DNA of 15,519 nt from Methylococcaceae bacterium (GCA_947505055.1 CANNLO010000075.1:1-15519); one strand, 5' to 3'. Positions 1-9,300 are shown, numbered from the stretch's first letter. Notes: generated from the letters alone by a model not told the origin. Translations and numbers: made by a program.

Positions 1-140
1 ATACAGAAAATACGCGTGAAATTTACAAGTCCAACAAAAAACCAAAATAACCCACTAGCTTAGCCAGGTAATTAGGCGTCTAAAACATACGCTAGGCAGT
101 CTTAAACAGCTGATCGTAGAAGTGAACTTGTACTAACATG

Positions 141-164
141 TTGTAGAATTTTTTATTACTACAA
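141..164. repeat. Imperfect hairpin in the leader of the Sel1-repeat gene
   Basis: TTGTAG (141-146) pairs exactly with CTACAA (159-164) around a T-rich 12-nt loop. The flanks ACATG and TGT extend the stem with one bulge. It lies about 54 nt before the chosen start at 218. It could be part of the 5' leader or a weak site, but no poly-T run follows, so it is not a good terminator on the plus strand. Apart from this, positions 1-217 hold no gene or clear promoter that I can see. A TTGTAC at 128-133 has no convincing -10 partner. Confidence 0.3.
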
Positions 165-217
165 TGTGTAAAATCCAAATATGTAAAAATATAAAATTAT
201 TTAGGGCAGTTTATATT

Positions 218-1003
218 ATGAATCTTTATAAAGAGTTGTTAGACCTGGTAGAAAAAAAGCAGCTAGATGAAGCATTAAAAATTCATGCTCAAATTGTTGA
301 GTTAGCTAAAGCTGGGAATATACGTGCGCAGTTTAGAATGGGCAGCACTTATGATAAAGGTATTTGCGTTGAGCAAGATAAAGAGCAAGCATTAGCTTGG
401 TATCTAATGGCTGCAAAAGCTGGAGATATAGATAGTCAGTATAATTTAGGCTGTATATATCGTGATGGCGATAGCGTAGAAGTTGACTTAAAGCTTGCGG
501 TTGATTGGTTTACAAAAGCGGCTGATCGAGGTGACATTGATGCTCAATTTAATTTGGGACAGTTATATGCAAACAATGAAGTGTTAGTTGATTTTAATAA
601 GAGCGCATATTGGTACCAAGCAGCAGCAGATCAAGGCGATAAAGGGGCAAAGGATACTTTAGTTAAATTAGCTTTAGTATTTAAAGAAGAAGAGGTGCAA
701 AATATATACCGAGTAAATGGTATGTGGATTGAAGATCTTGCTGGTGCCGCATATGAAATTTGTGCACCAGTGATAGATGACTTCGAGGGAGATATTCTAC
801 TATTTTTACTAAAAAATTGGCCTAATGAATATGCTGATGCAGAACAGTTAGATCGGAAAGAAAATGGTGAAGATGATGTTGAATATGAAGCTAACCCTAG
901 TTTGAGTCAGTTCACTGATTGCGTTAAACCTGAGGATAGTCAGAAATTATTACGTGATTTACAAAAGTTTGTAGATTCAATACCTACAACTATTAATGAT
1001 TAA
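218..1003 (+). CDS. Sel1-repeat (TPR-like) protein with unrecognised C-terminal region
   Basis: This is a 261-aa soluble protein that probably acts as a protein-protein interaction scaffold. Three consecutive 36-residue Sel1-like repeats are visible at about residues 33-68, 69-104 and 105-140. Each runs from G(N/D)I-x-(A/S)Q(F/Y)-x-(M/L)G through a Y and ends in (A/Y)WY or WF plus AA(A/D). A fourth repeat starts at GDKGAKDTL and decays. Residues ~165-261 (IYRVNGMWIEDLAG onward, acidic near 210-225) match no family I recognise. The frame opens earlier, at 164, but I prefer the ATG at 218: it has an AGGG at 203-206 about 11 nt upstream, and starting there gives a normal helical N-terminus (MNLYKELLDLVEKK) without the odd Cys/Lys-rich extension. 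There is no signal peptide or membrane segment. It converges on the gene at 1177-1605, and its role next to a BREX locus is unknown. Confidence 0.85.
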   Translation: MNLYKELLDLVEKKQLDEALKIHAQIVELAKAGNIRAQFRMGSTYDKGICVEQDKEQALAWYLMAAKAGDIDSQYNLGCIYRDGDSVEVDLKLAVDWFTKAADRGDIDAQFNLGQLYANNEVLVDFNKSAYWYQAAADQGDKGAKDTLVKLALVFKEEEVQNIYRVNGMWIEDLAGAAYEICAPVIDDFEGDILLFLLKNWPNEYADAEQLDRKENGEDDVEYEANPSLSQFTDCVKPEDSQKLLRDLQKFVDSIPTTIND

Positions 1004-1011
1004 TTAGCAAC

Positions 1012-1033
1012 GACCGTTACTTAAGTAACGGTC
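1012..1033. terminator. Perfect 22-bp palindrome after the Sel1 gene, possible bidirectional terminator
   Basis: GACCGTTAC (1012-1020), TTAA (1021-1024) and GTAACGGTC (1025-1033) form a perfect palindrome. It can fold into a 9-bp hairpin with a 4-nt loop. It begins 8 nt past the Sel1 stop, between two convergent genes, as expected for a terminator. Neither side carries a strong T-run (AAACATTATAAAAAATT follows on the plus strand), so it could instead be a dyad protein-binding site. The rest of 1034-1176 is AT-rich with nothing else clear. Confidence 0.5.
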
Positions 1034-1176
1034 AAACATTATAAAAAATTAACTTTGATAAATTTTAAGAGTGCCAGTAAGTAAAATTCACCTAAGGATT
1101 TAACTAATTAAAGTCTAATTTTTGCGGTGTTAAAAGGGTGCTGAGAAAAATATAATCAAATTAACACTTTCAAAAA

Positions 1177-1605
1177 TCAAGTGATTTGGTAGTTGAATGA
1201 ACCATTCAAATTGTTTTGATACAGCCAATTAGCAAAGTCTTCAAAGTCTTTATCATCAATGAATGCGGGTAAAAAAGGTCTAGGATCCAAAGTTTCAATA
1301 GGAGTAACATCTAAAAGCTTACCTTCAGGGCTTTTTACCACCGAGTGTGCTATAAACTTAATGCTGTTGAATGTTGGTCTAGAGTCAATTACTAACCATC
1401 CATGTGTTACATGGAAAGAATCATTTTCCGTACAGAAGCATTGAGCATTTTTGTGACATTCTTTCTTTTTAGCTTTCTCGCCAAAAATAAAAACATCATG
1501 AAAATCTAGAACTTTAGCAGTATCAAGTTTCGAAAACAAAACCCCCCCATATTTCACTATGGTTTCACTATTAATAGCTGAAGAGAATTTTATATTGCAG
1601 TTCAT
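1177..1605 (-). CDS. Small protein with Cys-His-Asp pattern, papain/transglutaminase-like fold possible
   Basis: This 142-aa protein is not a named family I can assign with certainty. Visible pattern: C50-H51-x-N53, then H68-G69-W70, then I85-A86-H87-S88-V89, then D99-V-T-P102. A Cys before a helix, a His on a strand and an Asp after a PxGKLLD turn is the order of a papain/NlpC/transglutaminase-type triad (C50, H87, D99). A CH-x-N...GW...H-x-V...G-x-L-x-D-x-TP layout recurs in small uncharacterised bacterial proteins as I remember them. The start ATG has GAGGT (plus-strand 1615-1619) 9 nt upstream. There is no signal peptide. It follows brxL by 167 bp on the same strand with no clear terminator between, so it could be read through from the BREX operon or have its own promoter. 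Codons 20-22 contain a G7 run. The enzymatic role is inference. Confidence 0.75.
   Translation of the reverse strand: MNCNIKFSSAINSETIVKYGGVLFSKLDTAKVLDFHDVFIFGEKAKKKECHKNAQCFCTENDSFHVTHGWLVIDSRPTFNSIKFIAHSVVKSPEGKLLDVTPIETLDPRPFLPAFIDDKDFEDFANWLYQNNLNGSFNYQIT
1542..1548 (-). repeat. G7 homopolymer inside the 142-aa gene
   Basis: On the coding strand, codons 20-22 read GGG GGG GTT, giving a run of seven G (seven C on the plus strand at 1542-1548). In DNA of about 38% G+C, a G7 run near the 5' end of a gene is a candidate slippage tract. As sequenced, the reading frame is open (ON). Confidence 0.6.
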
Positions 1606-1772
1606 TTCAGATATACCTCAGCAAATTTATACGATCTTGCGCTTTAGTATTACCCATGTTCTCTAACCCTACCTAAACCATGCCGATTGTTTATTGTGCT
1701 TCATAGCCACTCAAGATAAGATCTTTAAATCCTACCTTATTACTTACTTTAACAGCCCTTAACTATATCCAT

Positions 1773-3836
1773 TTATGATTTAATGAAAGTCATTTCAAAA
1801 GCTTTACATGGTCGATATTCTTGTAGTTTGTTAGGTAAATCAAAAGCATCATTCATCTCATAGCGTTGAAAAATATCTAGCCCTCGGTCTAATAGTATTT
1901 TCCATCCATGATCAGTAACAATATGTCTTGCATGAATTGTAGATTGGCTATCAAATTCCCAAGTAAATTTAATTCCGACAGTTTCACAAGTCACCGCAAT
2001 TTTCTCTAAATTTTCTTTCTGTTGGTCAGATTTAAAATCATCTTCAATCGTGATTAGATGAACGCTCACTTCATCTTCCAAAGCTTTAATTTTAGTTAAA
2101 GTTTCCATTAGCTCCATTAGGTTTCGAAGTTGATGAAATAAGCGGACATATGGATCAGTGATAGTGATCTTAGTAGCTCCACGCAAGTATGGCCCAAAAT
2201 ATTTATCAAAGCTCATACCTCGCTGATTCTCTTGCCAAATCAAATGCTGATCTTTCAACTGTACGTTTGACGGAATGGTACTAGACTGAATTATTTCTAT
2301 AACTGGTTCTGGATCTCTTGTAGTTAAGTCCTCCTTAAGTGTCCCTTCTTCAGCGCCGCTAGCCACAGTTTTGTTGTAATAATTAGGATACTCATCCTCT
2401 TCTAGCGTGGTAACTACTTTATCTCCACCTGAGAGGTCTTTATAGCCAAATATGACTTTAGCGTAGGTATTGTCTATACGGAGTAATTGATCTTTAACAC
2501 GCTTTCTGCCTTCAATAGAGAATCTTAATATTTCTTCAATTTCCTCCTTAGTAGCATCGCCCTGTGGAAATAAAATTTTCATCAAGCCGGAGAAGGTTTT
2601 ATTAATACCATCTCGATCACGTGTAGATATATCTGAAGACAACTGAAAATAACGCTGATAACGATCGGAAAAGTCATGACTACGTAAGGATTTTAAAACT
2701 TCGGCTAAGTAATCTACTACAAAGCCGTATCCACTGGAGAACATTTCCCCCCTGATAATATCGATCTCCCAACCTGGGATATAAAAGTGGATACGATCTA
2801 GAAATGCTGAGTCATGAAATCCAGCAGGTAATGGATCAAATAAATCTGAATGTTTAAGCATGTATGGCACGTTATGGTCCGTATTTCCAACAAAGGCCAT
2901 TGAAGCTTCTGCACCGAGCGTTTCCACTCCACGTGAAAAGGATTTATTCGCCATGTAGTTTTTCATAATGTCTACAAGTGCTTTATCTACTCGCTTATTC
3001 TTCCCAGCAAACTCATCAAATGCAACCGTGTCCCAATAGCCTACAAGACCAAGCTTACCTGATGAGTTGTTAACAAAAAGTTTTGGTACAGATACTTCTC
3101 CGCCAGATATCAAAATTCCATGTGGAGAAAACTCAGAGTAAATATGTGACTTACCCGTGCCTTTAGGGCCCAGTTCGATTAAGTTGTAATTCCTTTCCAC
3201 AAAAGGAATCAGTCTGACTAGTTGGTTTAATTTATTACGTTTACCAAATAACTGAGGATTGAAACCTATACTTTGAATAAGTAAATCAATCCATTCGTCA
3301 GTAGTAAATTGCTTTCTGGCCTCAACGTATAAATCAAAATCAAAACTAGATAATTGAATTGGTTTAATTGAGGTCAGTATCCAAGGGGTTGCATTCTTAT
3401 CTTCTGTATACTCGTACTCAATATCAGCAATACACCACACTCCGCCGACTAATAATTTTGGATGGGTTTTAATCGTGCCAGAATCAATTAATACTTTCTT
3501 GATGCCTAGATTAGCAAACTCAGCTTCATATACGCCAGCCTTATCATTAAGATCAACGCTAATACGGTCAATAACCTTATAGCGTCCTTTTTCTTTGATA
3601 TTAGAGCGAACAAGGCCAGCCTCATTACGGTGAACGTAATGGTTACGCAATATCTCTTTTACAGTATCAATACCGGTTTGAATTGTGGCTTCATCGTTTG
3701 TCGCGCAGTATTGACCAAGTAAATATTCCAGAACGTAAGATGGAACAATTGCATTACCTTTGACGGTTTTAACTAAATCTTTACGTACAACTAATCCGGG
3801 AAAGTATTGATTAATTTTGTCGTCTAGTAAGTTCAT
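1773..3836 (-). CDS. brxL: BrxL, AAA+ BREX effector with MIT_C-like C-terminal domain
   Basis: 687 aa, last gene of the BREX operon. The N-terminal ~190 residues (VVRKDLVKTVKGNAIVPSYV, then LLVGGVWCI) match the conserved BrxL start, thought to bind DNA. The AAA+ core follows: Walker A GPKGTGKS 223-230, Walker B VAFDEF 271-276, sensor-1 Asn in FVGNTDHN (~316-322), and FLDRIHFYIPGW 345-356 with a candidate arginine finger. BrxL is known as a ring-forming AAA+ protein needed for phage restriction. Residues ~475-535 look like an acidic linker. The final ~145 residues lack the Ser/Lys Lon-type motif of typical BrxL. They carry ITDPYVR (559-565), LRNLMEL, HGWK (643-646), RGLDIF (651-656) and RPC (675-677), the signature of the phospholipase D-like MIT_C domain of MITD1. 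An AAGGAA ribosome site overlaps the pglZ stop. pglZ ends 14 nt before the start. Confidence 0.95.
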   Translation of the reverse strand: MNLLDDKINQYFPGLVVRKDLVKTVKGNAIVPSYVLEYLLGQYCATNDEATIQTGIDTVKEILRNHYVHRNEAGLVRSNIKEKGRYKVIDRISVDLNDKAGVYEAEFANLGIKKVLIDSGTIKTHPKLLVGGVWCIADIEYEYTEDKNATPWILTSIKPIQLSSFDFDLYVEARKQFTTDEWIDLLIQSIGFNPQLFGKRNKLNQLVRLIPFVERNYNLIELGPKGTGKSHIYSEFSPHGILISGGEVSVPKLFVNNSSGKLGLVGYWDTVAFDEFAGKNKRVDKALVDIMKNYMANKSFSRGVETLGAEASMAFVGNTDHNVPYMLKHSDLFDPLPAGFHDSAFLDRIHFYIPGWEIDIIRGEMFSSGYGFVVDYLAEVLKSLRSHDFSDRYQRYFQLSSDISTRDRDGINKTFSGLMKILFPQGDATKEEIEEILRFSIEGRKRVKDQLLRIDNTYAKVIFGYKDLSGGDKVVTTLEEDEYPNYYNKTVASGAEEGTLKEDLTTRDPEPVIEIIQSSTIPSNVQLKDQHLIWQENQRGMSFDKYFGPYLRGATKITITDPYVRLFHQLRNLMELMETLTKIKALEDEVSVHLITIEDDFKSDQQKENLEKIAVTCETVGIKFTWEFDSQSTIHARHIVTDHGWKILLDRGLDIFQRYEMNDAFDLPNKLQEYRPCKAFEMTFIKS

Positions 3837-3850
3837 CTTATTCTAATTCC

Positions 3851-6346
3851 TTAAAAGTCAAAATCGCTCGCAAAAGATCTGCGAATCAAATAACTTAATG
3901 TTTTATATACTTTGTAGTGAGTAGTTCCAGCCTCAAGCTCTTCAAGCTTGAATGTAACCTCTTGCCCATTGGCTTCATTCGATTTTTGGCTAAGAATAAA
4001 TCTCACAGATCTTTCTCTATCACGAGGGCTTTCAGATGATGAATCAAATGTAATAATTTGGCTATCAGATATTAATTCGCCATTGTTATTGTAAAGCCCA
4101 GCACGGAGCGTTATTGATTGAAGCTTTTCAGTCACTGCATCTGTTTGATACAACATTACTGCCAATTGGCCAGAGGTAATTGTCTTGCCAGGCCCAGCGA
4201 TAATTTGCACTTCAACCTGTGACACATCGCTTTGACGTTTTTTGTTGATGCTAACCACTGGGATAACAATTTCTTGCAATGTTGCACCGCCATGCACAAA
4301 ACGGCTGCCAGAACCCTTTAATCTTAAACGATTAATAGATTTTGGTATTTGTACTTCAATTTCACCATCTAGTCCAAGTTGTGCCGATGTGAACGTTTTA
4401 AAGCTGTCATGAGGCTTAAAGCCGCGGCCTAGTACAAAGCGGCGGTCTTTATACAGAATCGTATCGGCAGTAGGCTCAGCAGTTAGAAAATCACTTTCTT
4501 CAAGCACCTGGTTCTGATATATAAAACCATGATCGGCCGTTACAATTAAATTGCTTGCATTGGCATTCGTCAGCTTTTTAATCAAGTTAATTAATTCTTT
4601 AAGCGTATCTTCAGCAGCCGCAAAAACACGTTCCTCAGTGTCTCTTGTGTCACCGGTTTTATCAATCAAATTGTGATAAATGTAGACAACGTCATGATCT
4701 TTGAATAAGGCGCGGGTATCGTCACGACTTAATTGCGCGACATCCTCTGCTTGTATTGCGGTTGAGGTTGCTAAGCGTGTCGAGAGGATTTTTGCGCGGT
4801 TAGCTGTGCCCTGTGTGCTTATTCCATCGACAATAGTTGTGCCTGTTTCATTGTCAGTAATTGATAATGTAGTGTTAGGTAGCAATGCTGCCATTCCAAG
4901 TTGAGTATAGCTTGGTAGCATAGACAATGCAGGCTCTAAGGTTGCATCAAAGCGATCTTCTTGTCTAATCAGTGTTTGTAATTCATCTGCAATTTCATAA
5001 CGAAATGCATCTGAGATCAGCACGCAAACTTTGGCTTTACGGTCGACAAAGGGTTGTACCCAATGCTGGTAAAAATTACGTTGTAGCTTAATGGGTTCTG
5101 CTTCCCACTTTTTAGTAGCATCAACAAAAGGCTGCCAGTGATTATTAAGCTTTAGCAGGTAATTATTGCTGTAATGGTTCTCAATCATATTACTTAAGCT
5201 GCCAAGTAGGGATGTTTGGCCTGATTGACGAGCATGAAATACGTATTTTCTATAGAGCTGGTCAAGCTTAAACCATTGGCGTGAGTAGTTTTGAATGCCA
5301 TCAACAAAGGATTGAATTTCTAAATGTGCATTTTCAAGGCCATAAATAAAATTAGCCGCATTTTCAATCGCCAAATATAAATCTGCGTATCGGTCAAACC
5401 AATGGCAGTCTTTGCGTTGACGAACCCACATAGAGATATCAGCCGCAGTGATGGTGCGGGCCAATAGTGCTTGAACAAGATCATCGATGATTTTATGATC
5501 AATTAACTTAAAGTAATCAACTTCTAATAAATCTCTAAAATCACGTTTTTCGAGATCATGACTAATACCAAGTGCTTCAGCACATTTTTCAGATAATGCC
5601 TGGAAGCTTGCCTCGTATTGGCGACTATCCTTCCAACGTTTTAGAAAAACAACGGCTTCAGAATTAAGTTTGGGTTTTCCATTGGTAGCTGCGGCATAAC
5701 AAGATTTGAAAAGCTCAATAACAAAGTCATAGAGCCCCGGTGAATTAGACTCATAGCTGAAATTGCGTTTAAGTTGTTCCCACAGAAATGTATCAATGCC
5801 ACAACGGGTAATCGACTTAAACTTTTCATCTTTGCCATTTGCATGCTCAGCTAACAATGCTTCTAAAATCACATCCAGCCTTGGTTCACTGCCGGCACAG
5901 ACAGCTAATATTTTGAGTTTGATATCGCTGTCGTAATCATGTGGTTTAAGCAAACGCTTTAATAATTCCCTTCGCTTTGCTGATCCAAAGAAATCAGTGT
6001 GGTCTTCTAATAAGTTTGCGAAAGTTGGTCCTAGCTCTAATTCTGCAAGCCAAAGTGCTATTTGGTTAGTGCTAAATTGACCGTATGCCAATTGAATATC
6101 TAACAACCAATTATCTAAATATACTGGTTGTGGTCCAGGTTTATAGATCAAGAATTTTTGTTCTGGCGCTTCACGCAACACACGATATTTAATATTAAAC
6201 TCGTTATTGTTTAGTTGGATTTTTTCAACACCAACTATTGCAATCGCGTCATATACTGTTTTAAATTCTTGGTTATCATCATACCAAAACACTATTCTGT
6301 GTTTTTCAAATTTAGTATGCAGCGCTCGGAATATCTCGTCAGACAT
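3851..6346 (-). CDS. pglZ: PglZ, alkaline-phosphatase-superfamily BREX protein
   Basis: 831 aa, typical of type 1 BREX PglZ. The N-terminus has the family's HRIVFWYDD stretch (16-24). The central helical part (about 90-430) links to the PglZ/alkaline-phosphatase-like domain: ISDAFRYE (444-451, metal-ligand D446), LPSYT (477-481, where this superfamily places its Ser/Thr nucleophile), YIYHNLIDKTGD (555-566), TADHGF (603-608, D605/H606) and FVHGG (683-687, H685). These are the expected metal-binding positions, so the domain looks intact. The C-terminal ~130 residues look like a beta-rich domain ending in SYLIRRSFASDFDF. PglZ is a core BREX component required for host methylation and defence; its precise substrate is not settled. 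It starts 2 nt after the pglX stop, with its ribosome site inside the pglX 3' end, implying translational coupling. Confidence 0.96.
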   Translation of the reverse strand: MSDEIFRALHTKFEKHRIVFWYDDNQEFKTVYDAIAIVGVEKIQLNNNEFNIKYRVLREAPEQKFLIYKPGPQPVYLDNWLLDIQLAYGQFSTNQIALWLAELELGPTFANLLEDHTDFFGSAKRRELLKRLLKPHDYDSDIKLKILAVCAGSEPRLDVILEALLAEHANGKDEKFKSITRCGIDTFLWEQLKRNFSYESNSPGLYDFVIELFKSCYAAATNGKPKLNSEAVVFLKRWKDSRQYEASFQALSEKCAEALGISHDLEKRDFRDLLEVDYFKLIDHKIIDDLVQALLARTITAADISMWVRQRKDCHWFDRYADLYLAIENAANFIYGLENAHLEIQSFVDGIQNYSRQWFKLDQLYRKYVFHARQSGQTSLLGSLSNMIENHYSNNYLLKLNNHWQPFVDATKKWEAEPIKLQRNFYQHWVQPFVDRKAKVCVLISDAFRYEIADELQTLIRQEDRFDATLEPALSMLPSYTQLGMAALLPNTTLSITDNETGTTIVDGISTQGTANRAKILSTRLATSTAIQAEDVAQLSRDDTRALFKDHDVVYIYHNLIDKTGDTRDTEERVFAAAEDTLKELINLIKKLTNANASNLIVTADHGFIYQNQVLEESDFLTAEPTADTILYKDRRFVLGRGFKPHDSFKTFTSAQLGLDGEIEVQIPKSINRLRLKGSGSRFVHGGATLQEIVIPVVSINKKRQSDVSQVEVQIIAGPGKTITSGQLAVMLYQTDAVTEKLQSITLRAGLYNNNGELISDSQIITFDSSSESPRDRERSVRFILSQKSNEANGQEVTFKLEELEAGTTHYKVYKTLSYLIRRSFASDFDF

Positions 6347-6348
6347 TT

Positions 6349-9300
6349 TTACTCTTCATCCTTAGCGTCAAGACCAAGTATTTTTTTTAATGCCGATCCA
6401 AATTTAAGATAATTCACTTTTACACCGCTATCTAAGTCAATTTCAATCTGCTGAGTAGCTAATGGATAAAGCACATCGCGTTCATACTCATCGAGCTCAA
6501 CAAGCATTTTTTTCAGTGTTTCAAGTTCTTTAAGTGACTTGGTTTTATCGGCACTTGAAGCATTTGGGTTAATGCTAAGTTGCTCTAAGTGATCTTTGCG
6601 GGCAGATAGTTTAGTGCGAAACTCTCGTAAATAATCATTTAGTATTACGCTCACTGTATCTGAGCGATAGCGGTGCATGTAGATCAAAGCGTTAAAACTG
6701 CCTTTAGGGCTGCTAAACAACCAATAAATAGGGCGCTTTTTGTAGCGCTTAACGTGATCATTGAAGAACTCTTTAAGGAAGTAGTCTCTAATTGGTAGAG
6801 GCTTTCCATTCTTACCTAATGCATCTTCAATAAAGTGTAGATTTTCTTCATAATGCTCCCCGCTAAAGGTTACTCGGAGGAAAGTACGGAACCGCTCGGA
6901 AATGTCATCGTTAAACCAGTCACCATCAAGCATAGGTATAACGTTATCAATATCAGGGGTAAATGTAGGTTCAGATACTTGGCGCAGATAGTCTTTGAGA
7001 GACTCGCCTTGGTTGGCTAGAACTAAGCCTGGCTTATCGAGCGAATATCGTCCAAACATGCAGCCTACTGCATAGGAAATGAATTCACGGATGGTGTCAG
7101 CACGGAGAAGTCTCTCCAATTCATGATCGGATTTAATCCCAGGATAGCGATAGTAAGGGTTGCATGTCAGAGTGATTTCTTTCAATGGAACATCAGATGT
7201 TATCTCATCGGTCAGTCCGCAGTTTTCGATGAAAATGCGATTGTTTTCTTCTTCTAGAAGTTGCATTTCTTCTGTCATCCCTTGCCAATGAATACGTAGT
7301 TGATTAAATGCAGTACTTATTGGTAATGAAGCACCTTTAGAAGATAGGGTATTACATAGAAAATCCCGTGAAATTTCGCTAGAATTCCAATCCTCAGCAG
7401 ACAATTCAATGCACCGACTTACTGAATCATGAATATGATTTGGAATATCATTGCGAGGAAAGGGTAGTGAAAATACATCATTCACTGTAGTGTTAACTGT
7501 TGGGTTAAGCGCATTTAAAAAATATCTTGCAATCGTTGAGTTTAGATAACCGAGAGCCAAAAAATCGCTTGTAAAATTATTATTAAAAATAGTTGGTGAA
7601 CCTGAGCTATAAAAGCATTGACGTTGCTTGATCCTGAAACTAGTTTTTGTTGTAGTAATTAGCGACCAAGTCAAACCATCTTTATTCCAATATTTTGGAT
7701 TACAAAGGCCCCCTTGAGAATCGTATGCGGACCTTGCAGCTTCAGACCAGTCTACTACGTGCAGTTCATTCCCATAATATTTTCGAAAATCTCCTCCATT
7801 GCAGTACATCTCCCAATGGGCAGAGGCGTGATTTACCTCCCATAAAAAGCGTAGATATTTTTCATTATCATGCGTTTTATTCCTTCCTCCAGATATAAAA
7901 ATATTTCCAATATTTGGTTCTTGAAATAAACTATATCCTTTGATCCAATAAACTATTGGCATTGACGGAATTTTGTGAAAGTCGGTGCTGGCAACACGAA
8001 AAAACCAGCCGCACTGTGGATTCGCAATAGCTCCGCGAATCATACGATCCTTTTCTGCTTCCGAACCCCCTTCAATTAACCGGAAATAATCCCCCTTAAA
8101 TCCAATATAGTTCGCATTTTCAAACACAAACGCGGTAGTTGATACTACCTCTCCACCAATACTGTCAAATGCTCTTGGACCTAAATGCGCCATCCCAGTT
8201 AACGTTTTTTCACTTAGAAGCTTATATCGTAACTTCTCATACGAGGAAAGGAACATCCAGCTCTGCATGGTAATCATGGCAACGCTACCTTGTTGAACAG
8301 TAAGGTCAAGATTTCGCTCAATAAACATCGCAAACAGATCTGATTTGCTGTCTGGATAATTTTCTTTGATCCAGGCACTCATTCGTCCATTCATACCTTT
8401 TCCGCCCATATAAGGAGGATTGGCAATCACTACATGATATTTGGGGCTGAGGTAATTTGCCTGTTTCAAAACAAGCAGAACTTTTCTATGAGTTTCAGCT
8501 AAAAACAAATTACCAACCATATCTTTTGCTTCCAGCATCGGCAATAGACTCACTACATCAGTGAGTTTCGGTCGTATCAGTGAGCCAAAGTTATCAGCCT
8601 CTTCGAACTGAGTAAGCGTTTCACGCAGATTTTGAGTAAACAGGTCGCGCCCGACAACAGATATATATTCACTTAATTCATTTTGATCAAATATTATGTT
8701 TTGCAATACGCAAATATTAGGACGAATGCCTTTATTGAAAAAGCGTCGCTGCTTATCCCTTGCCTTTATAGTGAGTGCAAATGCAGCCAATTCACCGGCG
8801 CGCTCATCAATTTCTATGCCATATAAGTTATGGGTGAGTATTTTTTCAGGGATTTCAGCTGGATCTGTGCCAGACTCTTCATAAATTGCATAAAGTAAAT
8901 CAAAGGCGTAGGTAAGCATGTGTCCTGAACCGCATGCTGGATCACAAATTTTAATGTCTTCAGGCTTACTTATTTGGAGAAAATCGGAATTAGTTTGCTC
9001 ATTTTCATTTGCTAGAGGTTTGATGTAATAATCCATTTGCTCAACCAGTTTTGAGTTTGGGTTATTTAACATCCATAAGCGACCGAGGGAGTTTTCTACC
9101 AAGTAACGCACAATCCAATGTGGTGTGAATAACTGAGTTGCAGCAGGAATATTTTCAGGTGTAATTTTTTTATTCTTTTTTAAACCGTCAAATACTTCAT
9201 CTTTTTTCTCGGATATATAGAACTGGTAAAGCCAGCCGATAACTTCAACGATCGGATGTTCTGTTCCATTCTCACTAATTTCCTTACATGTGTCAGGCGT

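Noticed and set aside
164..217. 18-codon N-terminal extension of the Sel1-repeat protein from the ATG at 164
   Set aside because: It adds a Lys/Cys-rich stretch unlike the rest and has no good ribosome site, while the ATG at 218 has AGGG upstream and begins at a natural helix.
1127..1167. GTGTTAA/TTAACAC inverted repeat with a 27-nt loop behind the 142-aa gene
   Set aside because: A 7-bp AT-rich stem with such a long loop is expected by chance in this AT-rich spacer, and no T-run follows.
1606..1772. Possible terminator or promoter between brxL and the 142-aa gene
   Set aside because: I found only the short palindrome AAGATCTT and no stem with a T-run, and no paired -35/-10 that stands out.
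4701..4904. Plus-strand frames inside the BREX genes (for example 4701-4904, 7695-7898, 8696-8884, 11519-11728, 13127-13327)
   Set aside because: All lie antisense within full-length conserved BREX genes, have no family resemblance and no ribosome sites, so they are shadows.
9121..9190. Two A-runs (A7 and A6) in the pglX N-terminal half as phase-variation sites
   Set aside because: They encode a Lys-rich loop (KKNKK) and are normal Lys codon use in AT-rich DNA, with the frame intact.
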